The notes beneath the pieces were generated by a model that saw only the letters and a program-made list of their open reading frames with translations, was not told the DNA's origin and did not search any database. The translations under genes were made by a program, and so were the position numbers. 64,000 nt of DNA, from assembly GCA_963170055.1 (NCBI GenBank), contig CAUJGJ010000040.1:1552301-1616300 (forward strand). The letters run 5' to 3'. Shown here piece after piece: positions 32,698-44,501 of the stretch; position 1 is the first letter of the stretch, and every line of letters starts with the position of its first letter. The DNA is from Halisarca cf. caerulea (lineage: Eukaryota > Porifera > Demospongiae > Chondrillida > Halisarcidae).

Positions 32698-33992
32698 GCA
32701 TGTGGGACATGTCCGTACACTAATTCTGAGTTGTGAAAAATTTTGTCTTATTACATATCTTCTGTTATCAACTTGTAGTAGAAACCGAGCGTCAAACAAG
32801 GGAAGAAGATAAAATGTACTAACCACGTTAACCAGAGACGAAACATCGCTGTTTTGCCAATGTGCTATAAGGCCTTTTCTGGTAATTCCACCCTTCATCA
32901 GTAGCACTGGGCAGAGCAGTAACGGATGTTCCTTTTTACCTACCCTAGCTTTAGTTGGAGCTTTTAGAAGTTGAGAAGAGAATTCTTCTTTACGCACTGA
33001 AGTCCTCTCTTCTTACTGTGAGTATTCGCCACCGTGATGGTGCTTCCTATAGTATGGTCAATAGAGTTCACGTAACTCGATTATGTTACAACTACAATCC
33101 TTTTGTCAATAACCTAGACCTGCTAACTAACCAGTACTTGGCGTTAATCTAGGCATTCGGTGAAGATATCTGTTTAATACCATCTAGCAGTTTCGGATTT
33201 TCCTTGACCAATCCCGTGATGGGAGGTTTCCAAGGAACATCTGTTACTGCTCTGCCCAGTGCTACTGATGAAGGGTGGAATTACCAGAAAAGGCCTTATA
33301 GCACATTGGCAAAACAGCGATGTTTCGTCTCTGGTTAACGTGGTTAGTACATTTTACCTACCCTAGCTTTAGTTGGAGCTTTTAGAAGTTAAGAAGAGAA
33401 TTCTAGAGTAGTCGCGTCTTTACGCACTGACGTCCTCTCTTCTTACTGTGAGTATTCGCCACCATGATGGTGCTTCCTATAGTATGGTCAATAGAGTTCA
33501 CGTAAATCGATTATGTTACAACTACAATCCTTTTGTCAATAAGGGAAGAAGATGTAGGTATACACATAAAGTTTGGACAATTACCTTATTCGAACACTTG
33601 CTATTATTGTGAAGAAGTTTTCCAACCTCCTACTAGAAAGCTAAATGCTTTGGGTACTTTATTACATGGTGGAATGCTTCCAAGACTATTTCGCATATGA
33701 ATGGCTATAACAAAACATTTAGTATCTTTCGATGTGGGTGCATTGACCATGCCTCTCCAAAGCCAAGATCTGAAGAATTGGCCCTCAAACGGCAACATTC
33801 AAGCTCCTGTAACCTTTGCTAAACATGAGTCCTGACTGTATTCCACAGTGCTCACAACATTTAGTCTATGAACAAAGTACATTATCACGTGCATGTCACA
33901 TGACTTGATGCCTTACGTAGGAAATTTTTGGCTAAATTCCAGCTCATTACTAATTTAGCACCATTGCGAGCTTTTAGACATGTCCCACATGT
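32698..33992. mobile_element. MITE family gamma, split by repeat delta
   Basis: The left end is GCATGTGGGACATGTCCG. The right end is GACATGTCCCACATGTG. The interior follows the family order (GTTGTGAAAAATTTTG, GAAAGCTAAATGCTTTGGG, CAAAGCCAAGATCTG). A 730-bp repeat delta with a 13-bp duplication interrupts it at 32,811. Confidence 0.65.
32811..33540. mobile_element. Repeat delta, fold-back copy with 13-bp target duplication
   Basis: It is flanked by AAGGGAAGAAGAT at 32,798-32,810 and 33,541-33,553. It contains one delta arm forward (32,811-32,930), an inverted copy of the same about 120 bp (33,225-33,350), and two direct copies of a CCTACCCTAGCTTTAGTTGG...CCTTTTGTCAAT segment (32,940-33,107 and 33,356-33,540). 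The short copy is at 2,000-2,242. The arrangement suggests a palindromic duplication within a retroposon-like unit. Confidence 0.6.
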
Positions 33993-34436
33993 GATCATGA
34001 GTGATTAGAAGATAGTTACTGTTTGTAGGAAATATTTGAATTAGAATATACACTGCTTCTTGTGTGCAGGTAAGTTATGTGTATTTTGCACATAAAACAA
34101 GATGGCGGCCACTGAGCATTACCATTAATGCACCCACCCTAGGTTATTTCTTTTTTCTGTATGTAAGCAAAACAGAGGTACTGTAAAATACCTTTACTTT
34201 ATAACTTTACATTTATACACTTAGAATGTTCACAAAGATCTTATCCAGGGAATATTGGTAGATTCTAAAGTATATAGAAACAAATTCCCAAATAGCAATC
34301 TACTAAACGGCAGCAATGTGATATAATTTTCACTTAAAGAGTTCCTATGAATGGTAGCTAACATTCCTGTTATGTACAGTTTTCAAAAGGAAACAAATAA
34401 CATGTGCACATAGAACAAATGGAATCATATACGGTA
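33993..34436. other. No recognised gene
   Basis: AT-rich intergenic sequence between the gamma MITE and the two-gene transposon. No feature seen. Confidence 0.4.
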
Positions 34437-34655
34437 GGGATGCAAAAAAAGTTTCAATTTCGTAATAGTAATATGTATCGTATTACGCCGTAATCACCAA
34501 GCGTATTGCGGACAAATCACTCTCCGTATTGCGTTGTGTATTACAGTTGCATAAATTGTATTGCGGATAAGCCATGACCCACTTTGACCAATAGAATTGT
34601 AGATTGCGAAGGCGGACTCAGTTGTAGAAGGGCGTGAAATAATATTTCCTATAAA

Positions 34656-36983
34656 ATGGCTGTATCGGCAACCTTAAATTATCGTGCAACAAAGGTGCTT
34701 TACCAGTCGCAGAGGAATCAATTTCAAGGAAGATTTCAGTTATTGTCGATTATGAGTCTACGAAAAGCGTTGAAAGCATCAGCAAAGAAGACGGGTATAT
34801 TCGCTAGTTTGACACCGCAGGTGTGACATGTGCACATGTGCAGTTTTACCAAAATGGCCGCCCTAAAGTCGGCTGAAATCAACCCCCACTTTTCTTGCGT
34901 TTAGTGTATTTATGGAATACAAAAAGCATGCAAAACATCGATATGACTATTTAATGCTACAACAGTTCACTTAACTTTGTTGTTAATACTTCGCAAAGCC
35001 GAAGAAACGACCACAGATTCGGACCTAAAAATAACTTTAACGCAAAACCCGGTCATGTAAACCATCGTTTAGAACAGCCATACTTTGTCAAGACCTTTCT
35101 AACATCAATATCTAAATTTTCACCGTGGTCAAACTTACCATTCTCTTTCGTTCCTGAGATGTGCATCAAAAGGTTGTTTTTGACACAGAGTAAAACCACA
35201 AACTTGTGCACATGTCGGGAATGGAGCATGCTATCAAAATCGACCACGGTGAAAATTTAGTTTTACCTGTTGTGATCCAACTCCCGCGACATGGCTTCTC
35301 TACACAACTGTTTAGATGACCGGGTTTTCGAAAGAAATTCACTCGTTGCAAAAGTCTCTCTCTCGCCGTTTGTCACAAGGCGGTCACGCGATATGATGAC
35401 GTCACCAAGCAATGGTAACGATCGGTGACATTGATATTTCTTCTAGCACGAACGAATAACTATTAGAACGTTTTGAAAACACGAAATGTACAGACTATTG
35501 CGATATTCGATACAATTTACTTCGGTTTGAGAAAGACAAGGCCTATATTTCAAGCCGACTTTATAAACATTCACGTGACTAACGCACGTACATTAGTAAA
35601 ACGTGTAAATTTTGAATCAAATTCCTTTGTAAACCACACAACGCCCCTCTGTTTACAGAATATGCACATGTTATACCTGCGACTCAGAGTTTATGTACAA
35701 CTAGCCTGCTTTTAAGCCGTTTTCGTTTTGTTTAGGAGACCAAATTCAAATTGTTCTAGTATTTTGGCCAGACGAAGGGAGTGTTTCCATCTTGAAGAAG
35801 CGTGATCTTGCCGACTCAACAAACTGCAGCATTGGCCAAGAAACGTCCGCGAAAGTCGGTAAATGCTTGTTTAAAGGTATAATAAAGCAAATTGGAAGTT
35901 TAAGCGATGTCAGAACAGCACAGGAATGTTTTGTAAGAGCTCAGCAGAATGAAGATAGAGGGGAAGCCAAGAGAAGCTCCGTATGCAATGTGACCAAGTT
36001 GACAAAGAGAATATCTGCAGAACAAGAACCAAGCCAGCCTGAGAAGAAGAGGAGGAAGAGGAATTCTCAGAGCAAGGGAATAGAAAAAGAACCAACTGCC
36101 AACATTTTACTTGTGTTATCCCATCCTCCCAATGAGAATCCTATCAGCAGAGATCCTGTTCACCAAATCCCCACCTCGGATCCAGCCAGCACTACATCTG
36201 ACACAATTATTGCATCTGATCAACACAATCACTAACTCATATCCCGCGGCCATAGTATCAAGCTGTCATTCTACCATCACAGTCCCATTTCTGTATCTGA
36301 TATGTCTTCAATGACAGATTGTAGCCTGCGGAATACTTCAAATGCAAGTAGTCACTTTCTTGGTTCTTTGTGTTCTCCTGAATCAAATATTGACATTAAG
36401 ACACACTACATAATACAGCAAACTTGAAATTCTTTCAGCACACTACTACGATCTTCTGACAAAGTACACTCAGCTGCAGGTTAATGACCGCCAGGTGCAG
36501 GAACGACTGGACATGTTAGAAACCTACTGTATGATGGGACAACAGTCAGAAATGCCATCATGTACTTATCCATCCATGGACATAAACATGTCTCTGTCCA
36601 TTCCCATGCCACAGAAACTGTTTCCAGGGCGGATATCCAGTACTCTGGTCAAGGTACACTTTTCAAAGCCTCAAAAATTGATAAGTATTGCTGAAGTTAT
36701 CGGGAAATATCCAAAACTACTCTCGAAGGATAAGGCAAGTCGTTTAGCCATCAAAATGGCCCGAGAATCTGTTTTTGGCAATGAGACAATGAGATGCAGT
36801 ACAGTTCGGGGTACTCAGGACCTACCAGCCCTTAATAGTGATGGAATGGATGCCATTAGAAATGCTCTGTTTTCCCGCCTTCCCATCTCATGGAGTAGTT
36901 TAGCAGAATTTGATGATGTGTGGAAGTGTTGTGCGGCAGCAGTTGGACAGAGCTGCAAGTCATTACGGAAGAAATTTGAGTAG
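34656..36983 (+). CDS. Transposon BEN-domain protein (multi-exon, probably decayed)
   Basis: The model has exon 1 ending at 34,794 (ACGG/GTATAT), with an ATG at 34,656 or, in frame, at 34,752. The TATA-like TATAAAAT near 34,650 makes the second more likely. Exon 2 begins at 35,736 after GTTTTGTTTAG with GDQIQIVLVFWPDEGSVS. It runs through a basic, low-complexity region (KKRRKRN). This exon has an in-frame TAA at 36,233, after which the same frame stays open. The last exon begins at 36,439 after TCTTTCAG. It encodes a short helix (TQLQVNDRQVQERLDMLE) and a BEN domain at about 36,640-36,980 (ARESVFGNETM, ...AIRNALFSRL, VGQSCKSLRKKFE). BEN domains bind DNA or chromatin partners. The middle splice junction is not resolved, and the TAA may mean a pseudogene. 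Confidence 0.6.
34816..35681. mobile_element. MITE family beta, complete copy in an intron
   Basis: Inverted ends CGCAGGTGTGACATGTGC and CGCAGGTATAACATGTGC; 866 bp. It is nearly collinear, inverted, with 45,226-46,093. It lies wholly inside the intron 34,795-35,735 of the BEN gene; without it the intron would be about 75 bp. Reading frames inside it are artefacts. Confidence 0.8.
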
Positions 36984-37289
36984 GAATTTTAGTCTAAGAC
37001 TTGTATTATTGGATTATTCTCATGACTGTGACTTTATAAATGTATTATTATATTACTGTAAGCTACAATAATTATCGCAACCATTTTTTATCTTACTTTA
37101 TTGTATCTTGTACTTAATAATAATATGTTTATTGAATTCTTTGACATTGGTCAAAATAAATGACATAATATACTGAACAAAAGTAAGAAAGTTTTATTCA
37201 CTACTAAATGATACAGTACATATATATACAGTCATGTATTTATTAATATGATTAGCAAAGCAGAATAGTCAATGAACATGCACATGCTT

Positions 37290-38156
37290 TCAGTACCCAG
37301 TTGCATCACCATCATTTGCAATCACAGCTGGAATGACTTTTTTCAAGTGCCCTATGTACTTACGGCACTTAGAAATGTCCACAGTTTTCCAAAACTCTTG
37401 GATCCCATCGATTAGTTGCTGCTTTGTTTTTGGTTTGATCTCTCTTCTAATAAATTTCTTCAATTCATGCCATAAATTCTCAATCGGATTGAGGCAATTC
37501 TGGAGGGTCTTCCACCACAAAATGTTGTTTTCTTCAAAAAATTTGCTGGCATACCTTGAGGTATGTTTTGGATCGTTATCTTGTTGGAAGCGATGGCCTG
37601 CTGGGTAATATTCGCGAATAATAGGGATCAAGGCATTCTCCAACAACTTTGTATACATAGGAGTGTTCATCTTGCCCTCAAAGATACAGACTCCTGTTCC
37701 TCCAGCCCAGCTTTTTCCTCCCCACACATGTACTTTTACGGGATGCTTAGGTTTTGGTTTGTACCTTGGTGTGTGAGTCCTTTTCCTGTAATTGAAGCGC
37801 CTGTGAGTTTCCATCTGCACATTGGTTTCATCCGTCCAGATTACATCGTCGAAATTGTCGTTGCGGTTTTCCAGGGCCCAAGTAAGACGCTTGCTTTTGT
37901 TCTGTCTATCCTTCTGCATTTGGCATTCCACGATCGGGTATCCTGTATCGGGTAACGGGTACAGTTGCTTTCCGAGGCCAGATCCTTCCTTTCTTGCGAC
38001 GCTACCGTTAGCGATACATTTTTGGATGAACTTGAAGATACCTGCCCGCGTACAAACCAGATTCTCCTCTAAGAGACACTTTCTTATCGAAGGAACTTTG
38101 AGCCCTTGCGAATGCCAATATAAAATCCTCTGCTGCTTGCACGAACTGTATGCCAT
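37290..38156 (-). pseudogene. Tc1/mariner-type transposase, internally deleted
   Basis: This 288-residue frame has an N-terminal helix-turn-helix (about residues 5-50). The DDE core comprises Asp109 in VIWTDE, Asp193 in FQQDNDPKHT and Glu226 in NPIENLWHELK. Compared with the copy at 61.6-62.5 kb it lacks about 42 residues between the GSGxG motif and the first Asp, which removes most of the second helix-turn-helix. It also lacks two residues just before NPIE, so the second spacing is 32 instead of 34 and SPD is lost. The C-terminus HLKKVIPAVIANDGDATGY is intact. The frame is open, but activity is doubtful. It belongs with the convergent BEN gene. Confidence 0.85.
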
Positions 38157-38340
38157 GAATACGTACTACATTTTACACACCAACACTTCGAATCACGAGG
38201 CAATACCGTCATCTGTGCTCACGTGAGTACACATTATTACTAATCGCAATTTTTTTCAGTGATTACGTTATTACACACAGTAATATGCTCGTAATGCGCA
38301 CGTATTGCAGATTGTGATGTAAACTTTTTTTGATCAGAAG

Positions 38341-40280
38341 GCCTTGCAGTGAACACTTATTATTGCTCTTTATCAACAACCTTGTAGAGTGTCAGAACTA
38401 CAAGGCACCAATTCCATGACTGTCTTTTACAAATAAAATTATTGATCCTCAAGCTTTTGTCATCTTTCATTTAAATCACACCAATGTCAGGTGACTTCAC
38501 TCGTGATGTTTCAATACATTTACTTCAAAGGTTCTATATACAAAATGTAGCCAACTTTTCCCTGCTTCGGCTTTTGATTTTTATCAATTTATTTCTGTGT
38601 TGTTAAGGTTTTTAAAGATATAGAACGAATAAAAAATATGATGAATTATCCTGTCTGAGCTCATGCAGACTATACATGATCAACCCACACAAAATACGCA
38701 AATGTGAGAATGTTTCATAAAATTTCTTTAAAACTACGAAATGCCCTTGTTCTGGCTGAGTTTGCACATAACCTGTCTGCGTGACTTTGTCACCTGACGC
38801 TTGCGTGACAAAGGCTCCAAGATGCTTAATCTTGAAGCCAAATTTCTTTCAAACAGGCTGGAGGCACCAAAACTTTAAATGATAGGTGACAAAGGATGAA
38901 TACAGCAGACAAGGACCAACCCTTATGTCAATGTCTGTCAAAAGAATGTTATTAAATGGAATATTATTTGTTTCCTCATCTGCAATACAGTATGTAGGAA
39001 TCATGCAAATGTGACTAGATGCAACAAAGAATATGACACCAATAAGTATTGCACATCAAAGCAGATATGCAAAAAACATCAACATCTTGTGTGCTCTAGG
39101 TAATTCACAGTCCCTTTCCGTTCAATAAAGTACAGATCCATATGCTCTGTGGTCCTTTGTCACCATCTAGCCAATTATTGTGGTTTGGATGGGTGTTTAT
39201 CAATACAAATCACTCACCAAACCCTAACACTAAGGCCTTGATGGTTAGATTGTGTATTTGAGAAGCACCCACACCAGACCAAAAATACTGTGAAAGTTCT
39301 ACTTCAATTTAGAATGTTCCGAGTACTATGCTTTGTATACATCCTATTATGTGAATTGAAGAAAGAAAATGCACACACAAATCAAAGAAAGCAGCAGGAG
39401 GCATCAGAAATGGGAATTATCTTCTGAGAATGATTTTTTATGGGTTTCCAAGCCTTAAAAAGGACATATGAAGACTAGTAGGTGGGGTGAAAGTACCTGC
39501 AACAACACCTCCAGTACTTCCATTTCGGTAAAAGAGGAGGTGATGTAACAAGGCATTGTCCTCAACTGTCTTTTGTAGACAATGTGGAGACATGATGTCT
39601 TACGCTGGTAGGTTATGTGCAAACTCAGCAATTTTGAAATAAATTTCGCTTTTAACACATCTTGTACCATACGTCGTATGCACCCTACTCGCAATGAAAA
39701 ATTAGGTCGACTTTTCCCCTGTTATTTTCTATAGTAACCCAGCTAAACATTACATCAACGGAAAGGCTAAAGATAGGGCTATCTAGTGATGTATAGAACA
39801 TGATGCCTCCAATGGAAAATTATCGAGCAAATGAATCTCAAAGAAGGCAAACAAAACTATCGGACGAACTTTGATAAATGATTATGATAACTCCAAAATA
39901 CATCATGTACAAAGGCAAAAGATACAAAACAGATGAAATACTGACAGCAACAGATGATAATAGTCTAGGAGAAGAATGTTCTTTTGCAGAGATAACAGCC
40001 AGTTCTGAACTCTTCGCTGCAGCTCAATTTCACCGAGTTGAACATCGCAAAAGCAGATTAGAGGCGCCAAAATCATCGAGAAGTAGTGTTTGTGTTCAAA
40101 AAAGGACCCTGTGACTGATTTAGGAGAACTACCATTTTCCACTAGGCCGAATTATAAATTGCTGAAAGCGGGCCACAAAGACGACCAGTTCTCAACACAA
40201 AGCTTTTTATCAAGAGTATCGCAGGAGAGGTGCTTTATTACATCTTGTGAACCATCAGGCAGATCTACTGGGTGAGACAA
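38341..40280. other. No recognised gene
   Basis: Open frames such as 39,878-40,114 (MIMITPKYIMYKGKRYK...) match no family I know. There are no clear repeats until the inverted epsilon copy. Treated as intergenic. Confidence 0.4.
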
Positions 40281-40289
40281 GAACTTACA

Positions 40290-40600
40290 AACTTGTCTGA
40301 ATATAGAATATCAAAGCGCATCGAAACGACTGAAGACTGTAACTTTATGGCTTCTGCGTTCAATGAAAATGCCGTAAACCCCTTCTGTGACTTGATATCT
40401 GCACTCCTTGGCTTTTGAACTATAAAAGGAAAAGCACTTAGCTATTTCCAAAGCCATTCCAGAAAGAGAGATAGCAAAAAATCGAACTCCTTTGATAAAA
40501 CATACAAGGTGCGAAAAGGTGCCAAGTCTTGTGGTGTTTAGACAAAGTGCTCATACCACTTCTGGTTTCTTATGGTACAAGATGTGTTAAAAGGTTTATC
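40290..40600 (-). repeat. Interspersed repeat epsilon, inverted copy
   Basis: It reads AAACCCCTTCTGTGACTTGAT through to ACTTCTGGTTTCTTATGGTA, the reverse complement of the copies at 1,905 and 24,117. It is non-coding. From 40,600 to 42,640 I see only intergenic sequence, including a (TATA)n patch near 41,390 and short inverted repeats near 41,345-41,380. Confidence 0.6.
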
Positions 40601-42429
40601 AGGTGGTATCTGTGGCCACTTTGGATCACTTCAGCTGGTTTGTGAATCCATCAGTGCAGTTACGGATGCATGTTATTCCAGGGAGGGCAACTTTCTCACA
40701 AAAGTAGGAGGGAGAGTGAACACTCCCTAATATGGTTCACCCCAAAGAACTCGTAGGATCCCTGGCAGTAGTCTAGCATTTGATTTTCAGTGTGAACTGG
40801 AGATTTGAATGACTCCTGACATTGTGGAGTGTGTTGATCATGTTGTAAACCTTAAAAAATTAATATTATTGTACCAACAGTAAACATTTAAGGGGGATTG
40901 AAGGATTTGTGACAGTGATCTTTATTCTTTTTAATTTGTAGATGCTTCTTTATCCATTCCTCATAAATCTGCCTTTCAGTAAGCTTAGTGTGTATGTGGA
41001 TACAAGTCTAGGGGGGCAAGTGTTCCTCTGCGCCCACCAACTCCCCTGAATGCAGCCCTGATATGGCAACCATTTTTCACTTATATAGCCAACTATTATT
41101 GCTCCATTTTCTCAAGATGTTTCCTTTGTAATTATATTCATTTCCAATAAATGTTTGCCATACTAACGAGTGGAAGTAAATGTAGGCCATGCTGCCATAT
41201 ATAGGAGCAAGTTTACATAGAGGCATTAGAATTCTAGATCACTAATTTCTGGCTTGTACCCACATTTGCAGAGTCAACAAATTGTTTAATATTAGGCTGT
41301 TCACAACTCACCTCTCGGTTAATTGACATTCAGATAATCAGCTTTCTACTAGTATATTATATATACTAGCAGAAAGCTAAACTGATGTCGGTATATATAT
41401 ATACTACTGACGATTCTGTAATCCTATACTCGGCCCAGGTTTTATATCAGGCATAACCACCAGTTAGCAGGTTCACGAACGCATGTACTCCCTCTTCACT
41501 TATGTTTAATGCATTATTAAAGCTTTAGAAAAGCTTTAGGTGTGTGAACACGACAACTTTCTATCTTGTTTCAGCTGTAAATGAAATGGCACTTTGGACA
41601 TAGCTAGGATGTTAGAAAAAAGGGGGCCGAGGAATAAGCAAACTTGTGGTCATGGCAAATGTAAGTAGCAGGTTTCTACTCCATAAAATGTCTGCCACAC
41701 ATACTAGTTGTAATGAGTGATAAAGTGACTCAATAGGGTAGTTTAAAATCTTTCAAGCTCTCTCTGAGGAGAAAAGTCAATGCTTTGCAAGTTTTCTGGA
41801 AGTTTTTCTAACTTTGGGAGAAAAGTAAGGAGTTCCATGTCCTTATTAAAAGATAAAATAAAATTTGAAGTTTTTAAATTCCGAAAAAGGGGGGGGGAGC
41901 ATTTGCCCCTTTTGCACTCCCCCTGGCTACACCCCTGGATTTGATTGTGAAGCAATCATAGGGCAGTCTTCTTAGTCAGTGTATGTATATTATACAGGGC
42001 ATAATTTTAAGGAATTTTTCAGATTGCCCACAGGGCAACCTGAATGTTGTTCTAGAGTTTAGGTTGTCCAAAGAAACTTGGTGTGAAATTCGTGAATATT
42101 TGTGTTCACGGAAATTTCCCTGCTGTATGGTAGGTGATATGCAAGGATACAGTATATATGCATGTAAGGTGGATGGGTATACCAGTAGAAAGTGTTAAAC
42201 TCAAATCTCTATGGATACTAAAAATGTCATCATCATCATTGCAATCTTCACTACTGTCATCAAGGTCATCATCAGGGTCATCCTCTACATGCCTACTCTT
42301 GGGTTAGTGCATAGATACTCTAACCACGCAACCTAGTATCTAGTACAGTATCCAGGGTTTGTGAGGGGCTATATATAATATTGTTGTATGGTTGTGGTCA
42401 ACATCAAAGGGAAAAAGTGTGCATTTGCA

Positions 42430-42475
42430 GCCTATATTGCACACTTTTTGTGACCTTTAGTCAAAAAGTGTGCAG
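42430..42475. repeat. Short stem-loop AAAAAGTGTGCA
   Basis: AAAAAGTGTGCA and its inverse TGCACACTTTTT are separated by about 15 bases. A third copy of the arm (AAAAAGTGTGCAG) follows at about 42,464. The function is unknown. Confidence 0.5.
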
Positions 42476-42641
42476 TATCAAATAAGCGCCCAGTGTTATG
42501 ATAACAATTACCATTTGTCAATTAAGTCAATTCATTTGCCATACACAAGTATAGAGAAGCTAACCAAAACACCTCCCAATGTGACACAAAACACCTCAGA
42601 CTCTCTAATAGAAAAAACAAGTTAGGCGCCCACAACAAGTA

Positions 42642-42756
42642 AGTTATTGTATGACCAACTGTGCATTGGCTCTTCATTGCACTCGCCCTCGGGCGCTTCG
42701 CGCCCTCGGGACTCGAGCAATCAATACGCCAATGCACAGTTGGTCATACAATAACT
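42642..42756. mobile_element. Fold-back element, copy 1
   Basis: Perfect 28-29 bp arms (AGTTATTGTATGACCAACTG... and its inverse) flank a GC-rich centre that is itself palindromic (GCCCTCGGGCGCTTCGCGCC). A shorter related copy lies at 52,216-52,305. It is probably a small fold-back or MITE-type element. Confidence 0.65.
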
Positions 42757-43020
42757 ATTACTTATTTTGCCTTGAGAGCTAGCTGAAGCAACACCTCATC
42801 CTCACATTCACAATTTATTAGTTTTTCATATCTTGTGCCTTCACAGTATAACCTAGTCTTGCGTAGCTAGACCCGCACTTGCCACCATTTGCATATATGA
42901 CCAAAAGGAGAAATTTGGAATGATTCACTGGTACTATCCTTTGAATACACTGTTGATACTTTTATTTTTCCTATATTGTGACTTACTCATATCTGCCACT
43001 GTCCTATAACTAGGTTGTCC

Positions 43021-43260
43021 AGGGGGCAAGCCAGTTGGACATTTATGGTTGCCCACAAGGAAATCGGGTCGTCTCGGCCGAGCGGACGACTGTTAAAAAG
43101 ATTCCCTGTATTATATGAACCATAGATGCAAGGTGTATTGCGCATGTATACGACCTTCAGTTTCGGTCATGGAAGGTTTGTGGATAGATACACCCCTTGC
43201 CCTTGTCTTGGGGAATATCTATCCACACCTGGCTGCCATGGTTAATTATATTACAGAATC
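43021..43260. other. Intergenic DNA with two near-palindromes
   Basis: GTCGTCTCGGCCGAGCGGAC followed by GAC (43,068-43,090) is a near-palindrome. TGTGGATAGATA and TATCTATCCACA (43,190-43,226) form a second hairpin. The first resembles the D-arm of a tRNA, but no T-arm or anticodon stem follows. No gene assigned. Confidence 0.4.
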
Positions 43261-43568
43261 ATCGATCTATTAAATACTTCAGACTGAACGAAGTTTTCTT
43301 GATCAAAAGAGGCTTCCTAGCCTTAAATTAGAGCTTTACATTGATAACTCGACTTTGACTCAGTAGGAACGGTCATTGAACACAGTGTCGAAATGAGTGC
43401 ATTTTCTCAGGAACTGTTAACAGCCTGATCTGCTCTTCTTCCTCGATAAAGACTACAATACTTAATATCATATATATATACATATACAACTGGATGGAAT
43501 GGCGACTAATTATATCCATAGCAAATTAAGTCTATGAGAAGTGACACCATATTGTGGCTTGTAGTGTA

Positions 43569-43846
43569 CCATACAAATGGAAATTGTTTAAGGGACGAAA
43601 CTCTCACAGATGGCCGATTTTCACAATTTTCACAGTTTCATTTTCACGAATCTCCCTTTAAATCTACCTTCATTTAGTCTTTCATTGATATAAACTTCCT
43701 GTTCTTGTGAAACCCATTAGAGGAAAGAGGAAGGCAGCTGTTTCAATGATTGCAAAGCCTCTTGACCAAAGTTTGCAGTGGCTAATTATTATTGTGTATG
43801 GCTGCAAATATATGAAGCCCGTGAAAATTTAATCTTGCTAAAACGG
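43569..43846. mobile_element. Tc1-like MITE (family theta), copy 4
   Basis: TA-flanked ends: left CCATACAAATGG, right (inverted) CCGTTTTAGCAAGATTAAAT. The interior has the family blocks ATGGCCGATTTTCAC and TTTTCACGAATCTCCCTTTA. Confidence 0.55.
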
Positions 43847-43906
43847 TATGCGCATGCTATTTCTGCTCCCACCATGAAAACAAACTGCATACTTACCCAT
43901 ATCAAG

Positions 43907-44484
43907 TTAACCCTATGACTCGCGCGCTTAGAAAAGGAATTTCACACCGGAAGTTTTTCAAACGGCGTTTACTGGCTTGCTATAGCTCGTATCAGTGTGA
44001 GTTGTGTACCATTTTATACAGAATTCATAGAGCTACAAACTAGTACTAAACACAATAGCAAGCCAAAAACTATAGATCAACGTATGCCGAAAATGTCTGT
44101 TGCGCATGTTGCGTATCGTATTTTTTGACTTCACGAATATTTTCCAGACTTCGCAGCTACGAAACAGAGTCAACTTTGGCATCATCTTGTAGCTTATTCC
44201 CTCAGCTACAGTTTGATAGAAAGCACAAACTGTTCCGAGTTCCTATCGCTGAGTTACGGATTCTTTTTGAACGAAGACGCAAACTTGCTTGATTTTCAAT
44301 AAGCTTTGTCTTGGCTTTCTTGGAGCGAATTCTTTCAAGTCATCTATCGAAAGGTAGCCTATCTATTCTACTTCCATACTGATATGATAACTAAGTAGTT
44401 TCTGTTTCAGTTTGTCTCAAAAATATTCAGGAAATTTTGGAATTGTAGTACCCTATTTGCTATGGGCGCGAGTTATAGGGTTAA
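43907..44484. mobile_element. piggyBac-type MITE family alpha, copy 2
   Basis: TTAA at both ends; termini TTAACCCTATGACTCGCGCG and, inverted, TTAACCCTATAACTCGCGCC. It is collinear with the copy at 4,939-5,517 in reverse orientation; 578 bp. Non-coding. Confidence 0.8.
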
Positions 44485-44501
44485 ATAAGAGGAGCAAGAT
44501 A

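Larger units (their letters stand above)
34437..38340. mobile_element. Two-gene Tc1/mariner-like transposon with BEN-domain gene, copy 2
   Basis: It contains a BEN-domain gene (plus) and a Tc1-type transposase (minus) that converge tail to tail about 300 bp apart. The ends are less sharp than in the copy at 59.4 kb. CAAAAAAAGTTT at 34,443-34,454 is mirrored by its inverse at 38,321-38,332. Both flanks carry several copies of a CGTATTRCG-like motif that could bind transposase. A clean TA duplication is not evident. A beta MITE lies in the first intron of the BEN gene; without it the element is about 3.0 kb. Limits are approximate. Confidence 0.6.

Noticed and set aside
37333..38226. Plus-strand frames opposite the 37.3-38.2 kb transposase
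   Set aside because: They are shadows of the DDE transposase frame.
43068..43110. tRNA-Ser/Leu-like start (CTCGGCCGAGCGGA)
   Set aside because: No anticodon stem, variable arm or GGTTCGA-type T-loop follows. The segment is better described as a near-palindrome.
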